Source: a virus
Virus record (IMG/VR): IMGVR_UViG_3300043313_000399
Location: 1-23,899 of that record
Reading direction: 5' to 3' (one strand)
DNA length: 23,899 nucleotides
Position 1 is the stretch's first letter; every line of letters starts with the position of its first letter. The notes beneath the pieces were generated by a model. That model had not been told where the DNA came from. It made no database searches and saw only the letters and a program-made list of their open reading frames with translations. The position numbers and the translations under genes were made by a program. Of the stretch, positions 12,404 through 21,194 are shown in pieces.

Positions 12404-12498
12404 GATTTCCCGACAATATCCCGATGAGTTGGTATGTGGCCGGCGCCATCCTGGTGGTCTGTGCTGTTCTCCTGGTGAGGTTTGTGGCCTATGGCTGA
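12400..12498 (+). CDS. 32-residue membrane miniprotein between terminase and portal
   Basis: TTG start at 12400 overlaps the terminase stop. GGGGAGG lies about 9 nt upstream, far better than for the internal ATG at 12424. The product reads MRFPDNIPMSWYVAGAILVV then CAVLLVRFVAYG, so residues about 11-29 span one membrane. It overlaps the portal start by 8 bp. It is too short to classify. Its setting in the virion operon could mean a holin-like, virion-membrane or assembly peptide, none shown by sequence. Confidence 0.5.
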   Translation: MRFPDNIPMSWYVAGAILVVCAVLLVRFVAYG

Positions 12499-14794
12499 CG
12501 ATCGTAAACCGCATGAGATGGACATCCGCTACGACGACGAGGAATTTAATCCGTTGCTCGAGCCGAAATCGGCCAAGGCATGGTTAAACCTCTTGACCGA
12601 GAGCGAGGATGCATTCGAGCAGTGGAACGACCACTGCGACAAGATCGATCGGCAGTACGCCAACATCGAACGGCTGGCGCAGCACGAGCGCGACCGCGAG
12701 TTTCAAATGTTCTGGGCCAATTGCGAGGTCTTGAAACCCTCGATTTATGCCAAACCGCCGATCCCGGTGGTGGTACCGAAATTCAAGGACAGGCGACCGG
12801 TCTACCAGCAGGCAAGCGAGGTGATGGAGCGGTGCTGCAACGTCGCGTTCGATCTGGCCCGCGTCAACGACCTAATGCTGTTGGTGCGTGATGACCTGTC
12901 CATGAACAGCCGCGGCGTGGCGTGGTGCCGTTACGAGCGCGGCAAAGGCGATAGCGACTACGATCATGAGAAGGTCTGCGTCGATTTCAAGGGCCGCAGG
13001 GATTTCCTGCACTCGATCTCACGCAACTGGCGCGAGGTGACGTGGGTCGCGGCTGCCTCCTACCTGACCCGCAGCCAGGCCCGTGAGCGGTTCAAGGAAT
13101 ACTCCGGCGATGCCTACCAGGAGGCCGAGTACAAGGTCGACAAGGACAGCAAGGAGATCGGCGGCGCCGACAACCGCGAGCGGGCAAAGTTCTGGGAGAT
13201 CTGGGACAAGGGCTCGAGGCGCGTGGTGTGGGTCGCCGAGGGCGTCGAGGAGATACTGGACGAGGACGACGCCCACCTCGACCTGCAGAATTTCTTTCCT
13301 TGCCCAAAACCCTGCTATGGCACGGTGCAGCGGGGGTCGCTGATCCCGGTGCCCGACGTCATGCAGTACAAGGATCAGCTGTTCGAGATAAACATGCTGA
13401 CCGGGCGCATCCACGCCCTGAGTGATGCGCTGCAGGTCAAGGGTTTTTATCCTGCGGGAGGCGGCGAGGCGGCCGATGCGATACAGACGGCGCTGCGGCT
13501 CAACTCGCCGGGCGAGGTGATGGTGCCGATCTCAAACTGGGCGGCGTTCGGGCAGAGCAAGGAGATCATCCTGTGGATGCCGATCGACCAGATCGCACAG
13601 ACCATCCTGCACCTGGTGACGCTGCGCAAGCAGATCATCGAGGACATCTACCAGATTATGGGGCTCTCCGACATCATGCGCGGCGCCACTGATCCCAATG
13701 AGACGCTCGGCGCACAACAGTTGAAAACCCAATATGGGTCGACACGCATTCGCGACAAGCAACAGGAGATGGTGCGGTTCGCCAAGGATCTGGTGGAGAT
13801 CACCAGCGAGATCATCACAGAGAAATTTAGCGACGCCACCATCATCGAAATGAGCCAGACGCAACTACCGACCAAGGAGATGCAACTCAAGAAGGCCAAG
13901 CAGCTAAAATTCCAGATCGAGCAGAACATGGCGCAGTTGCAGCAGTTGCAGCAGCAGCCACCGCCGCAGCAGCCACCGCAAGGCGCTACGCCGGCGGCCG
14001 CGCCGCCGCCAGATCCGACCACACAGTTGAACCAGCAGATACAGCAACAGGTCACCGAGCTGCAGCAGCTCGCCGAGGAGCCGACCACCGACCAGGTGCT
14101 CAAGTTTCTCAAGGACAATCGCGCCAAATCGTTCGTCTTGGACATCGAGACGGACAGCACCATCATGGCGGACGAGAACGCCGAGAAGCAGCGCCGCACC
14201 GAGTTCGTGCAGATGCTGGGGCCGCTATTGCAGCAATTGTCGGCGATGATCACAGCAGCGCCGGAAACGGCGCCGTTCTGCGGCGCGGTCCTGAAATTTT
14301 CAGTCGGTCCATATCGTGCCGGGCGCGCACTGGACAGCGAAATTGACGGCCTGACAGATCAGCTGGAAGCCAAGAGTGCACAGGGCAAGGGGGAGGATCC
14401 AACCACGGCGCAGCACCGCATCCTGCTGCAGATCGAGCAGATGAAGCAGGAGACGGCGAAGCAGAAGAACCAGGCCGACGCGCTGCTCAAGGTCAAGGAG
14501 CTGGAGCAGAAAGACACCCACAAGAAGTGGGAACTGGAGGCGCAATTGGCGATGAAGCAGGAAGAGCTGAACGCCAAGGCGCGTGACGGTGAGGGCAAGG
14601 CGGCGGTGCAGAACCTGAAGGCGATGGAGAACCGCGAGGCGCACCAGGCCCACATGATGGAGAACAGCCAGAAGATGGAGCTTGATCGGCAGAAGGCCGA
14701 GGTGGCGATGCGGATCAAGCAGCAGGATCACTCGAATAAGACCGCTGCGGCACAGATGGCGACGCAGCAGCGTAACAGTAGGGGGCTGGTCTGA
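12491..14794 (+). CDS. Portal protein (head-tail connector), podovirus-like
   Basis: 767 aa from ATG 12491 (ATGGCTGACG). The portal core includes MFWANCEVLKPSIYAKPPIPVV near the N-terminus, DLSMNSRGVAWCRYERG, and CPKPCYGTVQRGSLIPVPDVMQYKDQLFEINMLTGRIHALSDAL. The family-typical block IYQIMGLSDIMRGATDPNETLGAQQLKTQYGSTRIRDKQQEMVRFAKDLVEITSEIITEKF follows. A Gln/Pro-rich linker lies around residues 482-525. The last ~130 residues form a long charged coiled coil rich in Lys, Glu and Gln. Twelve subunits form the ring through which DNA enters and leaves. It follows the terminase as expected, and its stop overlaps the next gene by one base. Confidence 0.9.
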   Translation: MADDRKPHEMDIRYDDEEFNPLLEPKSAKAWLNLLTESEDAFEQWNDHCDKIDRQYANIERLAQHERDREFQMFWANCEVLKPSIYAKPPIPVVVPKFKDRRPVYQQASEVMERCCNVAFDLARVNDLMLLVRDDLSMNSRGVAWCRYERGKGDSDYDHEKVCVDFKGRRDFLHSISRNWREVTWVAAASYLTRSQARERFKEYSGDAYQEAEYKVDKDSKEIGGADNRERAKFWEIWDKGSRRVVWVAEGVEEILDEDDAHLDLQNFFPCPKPCYGTVQRGSLIPVPDVMQYKDQLFEINMLTGRIHALSDALQVKGFYPAGGGEAADAIQTALRLNSPGEVMVPISNWAAFGQSKEIILWMPIDQIAQTILHLVTLRKQIIEDIYQIMGLSDIMRGATDPNETLGAQQLKTQYGSTRIRDKQQEMVRFAKDLVEITSEIITEKFSDATIIEMSQTQLPTKEMQLKKAKQLKFQIEQNMAQLQQLQQQPPPQQPPQGATPAAAPPPDPTTQLNQQIQQQVTELQQLAEEPTTDQVLKFLKDNRAKSFVLDIETDSTIMADENAEKQRRTEFVQMLGPLLQQLSAMITAAPETAPFCGAVLKFSVGPYRAGRALDSEIDGLTDQLEAKSAQGKGEDPTTAQHRILLQIEQMKQETAKQKNQADALLKVKELEQKDTHKKWELEAQLAMKQEELNAKARDGEGKAAVQNLKAMENREAHQAHMMENSQKMELDRQKAEVAMRIKQQDHSNKTAAAQMATQQRNSRGLV

Positions 14795-16566
14795 TGCCGA
14801 TGGCAGTAATCAGCACCACGAAGGGGCTGGCGGTTACCAGTGCGCCAAACGGCCTGCCGGTGGTTGTCGCGACCAATGGCTACGGCGTCGGCGTTGTGCC
14901 TGTGGCGTCGGGCGGATTGCCGGTGTTTGACACGTCGGGCACGCTGTTCGGGCCGGCGGTGATACCGGCCAACACGGGCTTGCCTGTTATCACCGGATCT
15001 ACGGTAGTAGGTCAGACGCTGGTCACTACGGTGGGGACGTGGTCGGGGACGATGGCTGCCTACACGTTTCAGTGGAAGCGTGGCGGTGTGGACATCAGCG
15101 GCGCTACGTCTAACACCTACCTGTTGGTTACTGCGGACTTGGGGGTCAATGTCACGGTGACGGTGACGGCGACAAACACGGCGGGCAGCGCCAGCGCCAC
15201 GTCGGCAGCGGTGGGGCCTGTGACGGCGACACTTGATGCGCCGACACTGACCTGGGAAAGCACGCCGGAGATCAACCCGCCGTTGCTGGTGCTTGGCATT
15301 CCCGACAATACGCTGGCAGGTGATCACGGGCGCATCGAGATCAGCAGTGACGGTGGCAGCACCTGGGCACTGTATATTGATGTCACGATTGTCAATCCCG
15401 ACGCAGGCTCGATGAGCGGGACTGCGGCGGCACTGCCGACCGGGGCGTATACGTTGCGGGCGCGGATGGAGCGCGGCGCGGCTTTTTCGGCGTGGAGTAC
15501 CTCGATCAGCATCAACGTCATTCTCGACACGACGGCGCCAACAATTGTGTCGTTCAACCCACCCGATAATACCACCGGCGTTTCACGGTCTACCGATTTT
15601 ATCCTGACGTTCAGCGAGCCGATCGCACTTGGCGCATCCGGGACGGTCACGCTGAAAAAGACATCTGACAACTCGACTATCGAAACGTGGGACATCGCCA
15701 CCGAAGCCGGGTCCGGTCCGGGTCAAATTAAGATCAACGGTCTGACAGGCCTTCAGATGCGGCTAACCAGTTCGCTGGCCCCATCAACGGAATATTACAT
15801 CGTGGCGACGGCAGGTGTTGTCAAAGACGTGGGAAACAACCCATCGAGCGCGATTTCGTCCACCACACAATGGTCGTTCACAACCACCAGCAGCACGGGT
15901 TGGACATCACCGCTTGATGCTTCTACGCCTGCAGTGTTCTGGGTTGATGCGAGCAATACTTCCTCGGTTATCAGAGCCGGGACTGCTGTTTCCGCATGGA
16001 ACGACCTTACCACGGGCGGGCATAATTTAACGTCAAGAGGAGGATCAGCCTTCTATACCGCCAGTGCCATTAACGGACTGCCGGGTGTTGATACCAATGC
16101 CATGAGCGGGCTTGCATCAACCGCGTTTACCGTGGCACAGCCCCTAATGGTGGTTGTGGTTTGGAAACAGAGCGGAGCGGGTCCAGCCACACAGGCATTT
16201 TTGTTCGATGGTGATCTTGCCGGGGCGGCCGCGAACCGGCTCATCATCATAAACAAGTGGACTGGCGGCAATTACAATACGTTTGGCAACAACTTGGTAG
16301 ATCAGGGTGTCGCCGTTGCAGCGGGTACGGCCTATCACACGCGCGCAATATTTAACGGGGCATCATCTTCGTCCAAGTTGAACGCGTCCGTTCTAACCGG
16401 GACTAACCCCGGTCCCGGATCAATACAAAATGGTATCCAACTGAGTTCTTCTTCCACGTTCAAGTCAAACGCGATTTATTGCGAAATCTACGTCATTCCA
16501 AATCCGACTGCCGCCGACATCACCAATTCTGACGCCTACGTCCTCGCGAAGTGGGGTCTGGCATGA
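14794..16566 (+). CDS. Multi-domain Ig-like/ConA-like phage surface protein (590 aa)
   Basis: Begins with GLAV/GLPV repeats every 10-20 residues (1-65). A bacterial Ig-like unit follows at about 64-145 (VVGQTLVTTVGTWSG...YTFQWKRGGVDISGATSNTY...DLGVNVTVTVTATNTAGSASATS). A beta-sandwich region spans 146-245 and a Big_5/SbsA-type Ig unit spans 247-365 (TTAPTIVSFNPPDNTTGVSRSTDFILTFSEPI...). The C-terminus, 378-590, is concanavalin-like lectin (PAVFWVDASNTSSVIRAGTAVSAWNDLTTGGHNLTS). Such proteins decorate capsids or tails and bind carbohydrate. It is probably virion-displayed and helps adhesion. The DNA is visibly richer in T than the portal gene, hinting at separate origin. No signal peptide is seen. 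Confidence 0.8.
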   Translation: MPMAVISTTKGLAVTSAPNGLPVVVATNGYGVGVVPVASGGLPVFDTSGTLFGPAVIPANTGLPVITGSTVVGQTLVTTVGTWSGTMAAYTFQWKRGGVDISGATSNTYLLVTADLGVNVTVTVTATNTAGSASATSAAVGPVTATLDAPTLTWESTPEINPPLLVLGIPDNTLAGDHGRIEISSDGGSTWALYIDVTIVNPDAGSMSGTAAALPTGAYTLRARMERGAAFSAWSTSISINVILDTTAPTIVSFNPPDNTTGVSRSTDFILTFSEPIALGASGTVTLKKTSDNSTIETWDIATEAGSGPGQIKINGLTGLQMRLTSSLAPSTEYYIVATAGVVKDVGNNPSSAISSTTQWSFTTTSSTGWTSPLDASTPAVFWVDASNTSSVIRAGTAVSAWNDLTTGGHNLTSRGGSAFYTASAINGLPGVDTNAMSGLASTAFTVAQPLMVVVVWKQSGAGPATQAFLFDGDLAGAAANRLIIINKWTGGNYNTFGNNLVDQGVAVAAGTAYHTRAIFNGASSSSKLNASVLTGTNPGPGSIQNGIQLSSSSTFKSNAIYCEIYVIPNPTAADITNSDAYVLAKWGLA

Positions 16567-16871
16567 TTACCGACGATAACTTTGACGAGAAGGTGCTTCA
16601 GTCAAAGAAGCTGTCGATCGTCATGTTCTGGCAAGCTGGCTGCGCGTTCTGCAAAGGCCTGTTGCAAGTGCTGATACAGGTGGCACGTGTGTTGCCTGTC
16701 GTGAATTTTGTCGTGATCGATGCCGACACCTGTCCGGTCATCAGGCGTCGTTACGACATTGACGCCTATCCGGCACTGCTCGCGTTCCGCAATGGCGAGG
16801 TCGTCGGGCGCAGAATGGGTGCAGCGTCGATTGGCAGCGTCACCGGCTGGATCAAGGAAAGGATGACATAA
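16563..16871 (+). CDS. Thioredoxin-like protein with CAFC active site
   Basis: 102 aa from ATG 16563, overlapping the previous stop (ATGA). It has the complete thioredoxin fold order: helix, then strand IVMFWQAGCAFCK with redox Cys27 and Cys30, then helix LLQVLIQVARVL, strand VNFVVIDADT, RRRYDIDAYPALLAFRNGEVVGRR with the cis-Pro (Pro70), and a C-terminal helix. The usual WCGPC is here GCAFC, and an extra Cys57 is present. It would reduce or exchange disulfides in the cytosol or help a folding partner. Its place between an adhesin and a Cys-rich DUF1996 protein, rather than in the replication module, suggests assistance to virion-protein folding. That partnership is inference. Confidence 0.88.
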   Translation: MITDDNFDEKVLQSKKLSIVMFWQAGCAFCKGLLQVLIQVARVLPVVNFVVIDADTCPVIRRRYDIDAYPALLAFRNGEVVGRRMGAASIGSVTGWIKERMT

Positions 16872-18085
16872 TGCCGATCACGGGCCTGTCCGACATTCCG
16901 AGCAATTTCACTATCTCGTCCAACATTTCCATTCAGGCTGGCGCGACGGCGGAGTGCCTTCCTAACACTGGCGAAGGTAAGCTTCGCTTTCGTTGCAACA
17001 CCAGCCATGTATCTTACGACGACCCGATCCTTTATCCAGGCCAGCCGGGTGCTGCGCATTTGCATCATTTTTTCGGAAATTCGGGAGCCAGATACGACTC
17101 GACATATGCGAGCCTGCGTGCGGGGACCAGTCTGGCCGGCACGCCGAATACGACTGGCTCCGACAGCACATGCAGCGGCAAGGGGTTGAACCGAACCGGC
17201 TACTGGTTTCCGGCGATGATCAAGCCAGCCGGTTTTGGCTTTCCGGTGCCGAAAGTGGTTCAACCGGAGTTTATTGAACTCTACTACAACATGGAACCGT
17301 GGATGCTGGACGACTACACGCCCGCCACTGGCGCGTATTCGCACAAGACGAATGGAATGCGACCCTTCCCGAACGGGCTACAGATGATCTGGGGCTGGGA
17401 ACACACCATGCCGATGCGGCCTGGACCGGCACTCTGGGGCGTTCCGACGCACCCGGCTTACATAGCTGCTGGCGGGGCTTTTCAAAACACGTTGCAAGGC
17501 GTTCTGGATTACGCACCCGGCATTCTCACGCCGCCGTATCATTCCTTGCAAGCGCGTTTTGACAGTCCGACGTGCTGGGACGGCGACAACTTGCGGGCGG
17601 CAACAACGACGCCGTCGATTGCGGGAGGCGTAAACCAGCCGAGCGGGTACGGGCCCGGGCGCAGCCATATAGCCCGTCATTTCCAGGATGGCAACGGCCG
17701 CCTGATCTGTCCGGCCACGCATTCGTATCGAATACCGCAAGTAACATTCATCTGTGCGTGGCCTGCCTCTGACCCGAACGACTGGAAGAACTGGTATCTG
17801 TCGGTTGATCGGCATAACGGCATGAACATGGCGGGCGGGACCGGATTTCATACGGACTGGTACGGCGCGTGGGACAGCGACATTCAGACCATGTGGGAAA
17901 CCAACCACATGCAGATCGGGTTCAGTTCAGCCACCGCGAACGAGAAAACCTCGAACAGTGGCAACCTCTGTCAGGAAGATAAGACCATGGTGAACAGCCA
18001 CCTGGTACTTAACCCGGCGGGGACGTATCTGGACATTCCTGCGCCGCCGGGCAAAAAACGGCTGAGGCTTAACCTGTCAGTCTAG
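16871..18085 (+). CDS. DUF1996 domain protein, Cys-rich (404 aa)
   Basis: Starts one base into the thioredoxin stop (TAATG), with AAAGGA 7 nt upstream. Hallmarks of DUF1996 are all there: FRCNTSHVSYDDPILYPGQPGAAHLHHFFGN (HLHH at 63-66), TCSGKGLNRTGYWFPAMI, SPTCWDGDNL, HIARHFQDGNGRLICPATHSYRIPQVTFICAW, and FHTDWYGAWDSD. Seven Cys (29, 42, 101, 235, 280, 295, 367) could form three disulfides. DUF1996 proteins are best known as secreted proteins of fungi and bacteria, with unknown biochemistry. This copy lacks a signal peptide, so release by lysis or incorporation into the particle is likely. The invariant His cluster suggests metal binding or catalysis, not proven. Confidence 0.88.
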   Translation: MPITGLSDIPSNFTISSNISIQAGATAECLPNTGEGKLRFRCNTSHVSYDDPILYPGQPGAAHLHHFFGNSGARYDSTYASLRAGTSLAGTPNTTGSDSTCSGKGLNRTGYWFPAMIKPAGFGFPVPKVVQPEFIELYYNMEPWMLDDYTPATGAYSHKTNGMRPFPNGLQMIWGWEHTMPMRPGPALWGVPTHPAYIAAGGAFQNTLQGVLDYAPGILTPPYHSLQARFDSPTCWDGDNLRAATTTPSIAGGVNQPSGYGPGRSHIARHFQDGNGRLICPATHSYRIPQVTFICAWPASDPNDWKNWYLSVDRHNGMNMAGGTGFHTDWYGAWDSDIQTMWETNHMQIGFSSATANEKTSNSGNLCQEDKTMVNSHLVLNPAGTYLDIPAPPGKKRLRLNLSV

Positions 18086-18094
18086 GAGGGTGTG

Positions 18095-20344
18095 ATGGCG
18101 CGGGAGGACTGGATGATGGGCGCGCTGGCCGCGCAGGACTATGACCCGATGACGGGCATTCCGATCGGCGCCGCGAACGTGGTGCCGCCTCGCGTTACTG
18201 ATTACGGCCAGGCTGATCTGCGGCCGTTCGCGATGGGCGCCCTAGCGGCACAGGACCGCTACCAGCCGTTCAAGGGCAGCATGACCACCGGCGACACGCC
18301 GTGGCAGAAGATGGACATCGAGGAACTGAACCGCGATGCTCCGCGCGATCCGACCGGCGGCGACCCGGCCACCACCAGGTGGCTGACGCAGCAGGCCGGC
18401 GATCTGCTGGTGCCGACCGAGCCCTGGGAATACGGCCTAATGGCTGCGGGGCCGGCGGGGCGCATTGCCGGCAAGCTCGGCAAGGCTGCCGTGGCGGCGG
18501 CAGGTGTCTACGGCTCCGGCGTGGACGAGGCGCAGGCGGTGTTTGGTGGCAAGCTGGCAAAGACAGCAGACCTCGGCGCGTTGAAACTGGCAGAGGATAT
18601 GTTCAGCCGAGGAGCGTCGGCTTTCAAGATACGGCAGGCCACCGGGTGGCATCAGGGGCCAGACGCCAAGTGGCGGTTTGAGATCCCGGACACGCTGTCA
18701 CACTTCCGTGGCGACCCCAACAGGCTGCTGGCCGAGGGTGAGAACGTGCTGGGCGAGGCCTTCTACCATCCCGAGTTGTACAAGGCCTACCCCGAACTAT
18801 ACGGCGTCGATCTGCAGAAGGGCACTTGGGGCAACAACACCAAGGGCGCGTACCAGAGCGGCTTCGGCATCGATCCGCCGACCATTTCACTGGCGAGCGG
18901 CAAATCGGCTGACATGCGCTCGACTGCACTGCACGAGATCCAGCACGGCATTCAGGACATCGAAGGGTTTGCAAGAGGCGGAAACACTTTCGGACTGTCG
19001 CCAAACACACCGCAGTGGGGACTTTACCAGGAGCGGCTGAAGGCGATTAAAACACCAGCGTCGAAGAAGGAGTTGGAGGCCAGCGGTATACTTGGCCCGG
19101 AATACACCTATGAAGAATACCTGAAGCAGCACAAGGCCAGCATCAAGGATCCTGATAGCTGGCAACGGCTCGATCGCGCCGCGCAGGAAACGGCAGTCAG
19201 GGAAGGTTATCGCAGGCTTGCAGGCGAGGTCGAGGCGCGCAACGTACAGACGCGCGCCGACATGACGCCGGGGCAGTTGCGTGTTACCACGCCATGGAAA
19301 ACGCAGGAGTTTCCCGACGACAAGCAGTTCGTCAGGATGGGGTCTGTACTGGGGCCGCAAGAGGCCGTTGACCCAAAACTGTGGTCGCCGCTATCCGATG
19401 TTAAATTAGCCAAGCCGCTGTCGGAGATGGAACACCGCTACACCGACGTGCGTGTGCCTGAGAAGCGGATTGTCGACCCCGCCAAGATGGTCGGTGGCAA
19501 TCTGATCCTGACGCCGTGGGATCTGTCGGACGTAGGCAAGACGCTGACGCATGTTGACAATACCAAACTGCAATACCCGGTGCGGCTGCACGGTGGGCCC
19601 GGTTTTCCAGAAGCCAACCGCGGCATGGCGGCGGCGTCAGAGCATGCGTTCGCCAAGCCGCTGGACAATCTGGCAAATGAATATGCGAAAGAAGGGCCTG
19701 TGTATATTGCGCCGATGACGATGGGGCCGCAGGGCATTAACGCTTCGCATCACGTCGCCGATCCCTTGTCGCAACTGGTGCAGACAGCGAAGATAACGAA
19801 GAAGGACGCCAAGGCGTTCGATGACGTGATGCGCAAAAGCGTACCTGACTGGGTCAGCATCAAAGATCCGAACTTCCAGTTCTACATCAACAATCTGCAA
19901 GGCGGCATGACGACCAAGGCACATATGGCTAATCGCATGGGGTTGCGAGAGTGGCAGGACAAAGGTTTTCCTGATCCGACCGCAGTACGCCACGCAACAA
20001 CAGATCCGAACTTGATTGACGTGCCGCGTAATACTTGGGGCATGGCAATATCGGAATATGTCCCCGGCCAAGGGCTGCTTGACACCTCGCACCCGAGCTA
20101 TTCCAAAGGCGTGGCGGGCAACTGGATGGGCCAGTTGGCGCGATTGGCTCCGTATGAGCTAGGCATGCCGGACGCTGCTGCGGGGCTGGCAGCAGCCAAT
20201 GCGCGTAATATGGCGCTGGGTAAGAAGGTCACGATCCAGCCCGCCTACCACGCCGGCAAGCCGATCAAAGGCGTTCCGCGGGTACAGAAGTTGGACGAGC
20301 AGTGGCTTGAAAACCTGATGAAACAGCAAGAGAAAAGGGATTAA
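18095..20344 (+). CDS. Large polyvalent-like virion protein with HEXXH metalloprotease motif (749 aa)
   Basis: ATG 18095 with AGGAGGG ending 4 nt before it. An in-frame GTG at 18092 is too close to that site. N-terminus: repeated MMGALAAQDYDP / AMGALAAQDRYQP (near residues 7 and 46). A small hydrophobic Ala/Gly stretch lies around 110-140. Residues about 170-190 read FKIRQATGWHQGPDAKWRFEIPD, a mark of polyvalent phage proteins. ALHEIQHGIQ gives HEXXH (His280, Glu281, His284), and GYRRLAGEVEARNVQTR downstream gives a possible third ligand. The rest has no assigned fold. Such large proteins are usually packed in the head and injected, with enzyme domains acting on the host. Its place before the scaffold supports virion residence. 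Protease activity is predicted only. Confidence 0.75.
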   Translation: MAREDWMMGALAAQDYDPMTGIPIGAANVVPPRVTDYGQADLRPFAMGALAAQDRYQPFKGSMTTGDTPWQKMDIEELNRDAPRDPTGGDPATTRWLTQQAGDLLVPTEPWEYGLMAAGPAGRIAGKLGKAAVAAAGVYGSGVDEAQAVFGGKLAKTADLGALKLAEDMFSRGASAFKIRQATGWHQGPDAKWRFEIPDTLSHFRGDPNRLLAEGENVLGEAFYHPELYKAYPELYGVDLQKGTWGNNTKGAYQSGFGIDPPTISLASGKSADMRSTALHEIQHGIQDIEGFARGGNTFGLSPNTPQWGLYQERLKAIKTPASKKELEASGILGPEYTYEEYLKQHKASIKDPDSWQRLDRAAQETAVREGYRRLAGEVEARNVQTRADMTPGQLRVTTPWKTQEFPDDKQFVRMGSVLGPQEAVDPKLWSPLSDVKLAKPLSEMEHRYTDVRVPEKRIVDPAKMVGGNLILTPWDLSDVGKTLTHVDNTKLQYPVRLHGGPGFPEANRGMAAASEHAFAKPLDNLANEYAKEGPVYIAPMTMGPQGINASHHVADPLSQLVQTAKITKKDAKAFDDVMRKSVPDWVSIKDPNFQFYINNLQGGMTTKAHMANRMGLREWQDKGFPDPTAVRHATTDPNLIDVPRNTWGMAISEYVPGQGLLDTSHPSYSKGVAGNWMGQLARLAPYELGMPDAAAGLAAANARNMALGKKVTIQPAYHAGKPIKGVPRVQKLDEQWLENLMKQQEKRD

Positions 20345-20526
20345 TCGTCCATGCCGTCGCCAGCGCGAAGCGGTAAATCTTCCGGCAGACCGAGCGCCTT
20401 GCAGGCGGTCTGCTGGATGTCGATCAGCAATTCTGTCGCTGCCTGCGGCGATGGCGTAAGGTCAGCCAGTTTGTGGGCGCTGCCCATGATCTGGTCGAGA
20501 GCGAACATTTTACCGAGTTTGTCCAT
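20341..20526 (-). CDS. Small leftward gene inside the virion operon (61 aa)
   Basis: Runs against all its neighbours, and its stop (TAA) overlaps the stop of the polyvalent gene in TTAA. ATG 20526-20524 has only GAAG close upstream. The protein MDKLGKMFALDQIMGSAHKLADLTPSPQAATELLIDIQQTACKALGLPEDLPLRAGDGMDD reads like a compact helical protein with sensible composition, unlike shadow frames. It would be antisense to the untranslated leader of gene 20562-21143. The rest of the 217-bp gap (20345-20561) holds no rightward gene. Real gene is moderately likely. Function unknown. Confidence 0.5.
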   Translation of the reverse strand: MDKLGKMFALDQIMGSAHKLADLTPSPQAATELLIDIQQTACKALGLPEDLPLRAGDGMDD

Positions 20527-20561
20527 AGCTTCAAAACTACCACTCTAGAGAGGACACCACA

Positions 20562-21143
20562 ATGGCCCAATCTGCAATCACTGTGACACCGCCGAGCCCG
20601 ACCCCGCCAACAAACATGTCGTTCGTCGGCCAGACGCCGCCGAATGCCCCCACCCAGCCAGTCGCCGACGACGGCACGGCAGGGACGCTGACGGTGTTCG
20701 CCACCAAGACGGCGTCGGCCGACAACGCCAACTTCCCGAGCATCGACCACGAAGGCAAGGGGACAGAAGTCACCGTGGTGGCGCCGGGCAGTCGCGCCGA
20801 GGCGCCGACGATCTCGTTCTCGGATCTCGGTAGCTACACCACCAACCCGAACCGCGATCACGCCTCGAGCCTGTCGCCGGCGACGGCGCCGACCTTTGCC
20901 TCGATCTCGCCGACCACGGCAGTGAAGGGCACCTCGGGCACCACAACCATCACCGTCACCGGGACGGGGTTTGTCCCCGGCTGCCGGATCTGGGCCAACA
21001 ATGTCGAGCAGACCACCACCTTCGTCAGTTCGACCACGCTGACGGCGGCGGTCAAGAAGAGCCCCGACGCCGGCGTGTGGAATGTCGAGGTCAAGCTGGG
21101 CGGCACGCCGGTCGGCACCGCCAAGACCTTCACATGGACATAA
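20562..21143 (+). CDS. IPT/TIG-domain phage decoration-like protein (193 aa)
   Basis: ATG 20562 follows AGAGAGGA about 8 nt upstream. Residues 1-50 are Pro/Thr-rich and probably unstructured. The centre contains GTEVTVVAPGSRAEAPTISFSDLGSY. Residues about 108-193 form one IPT/TIG Ig-like fold (APTFASISPTTAVKGTSGTTTITVTGTGFVPGCRIWANNVEQTTTFVSSTTLTAAVKKSPDAGVWNVEVKLGG). Such domains decorate capsids or bind other virion proteins. A homologous unit occurs in gene 21759-22259. Placement among virion genes supports a structural or decoration role. The precise site is unknown. Confidence 0.75.
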   Translation: MAQSAITVTPPSPTPPTNMSFVGQTPPNAPTQPVADDGTAGTLTVFATKTASADNANFPSIDHEGKGTEVTVVAPGSRAEAPTISFSDLGSYTTNPNRDHASSLSPATAPTFASISPTTAVKGTSGTTTITVTGTGFVPGCRIWANNVEQTTTFVSSTTLTAAVKKSPDAGVWNVEVKLGGTPVGTAKTFTWT

Positions 21144-21194
21144 GACTACCCTCGCGCGTTACACCTACGGAGGCGATTTTCTGAGGAGACGACA

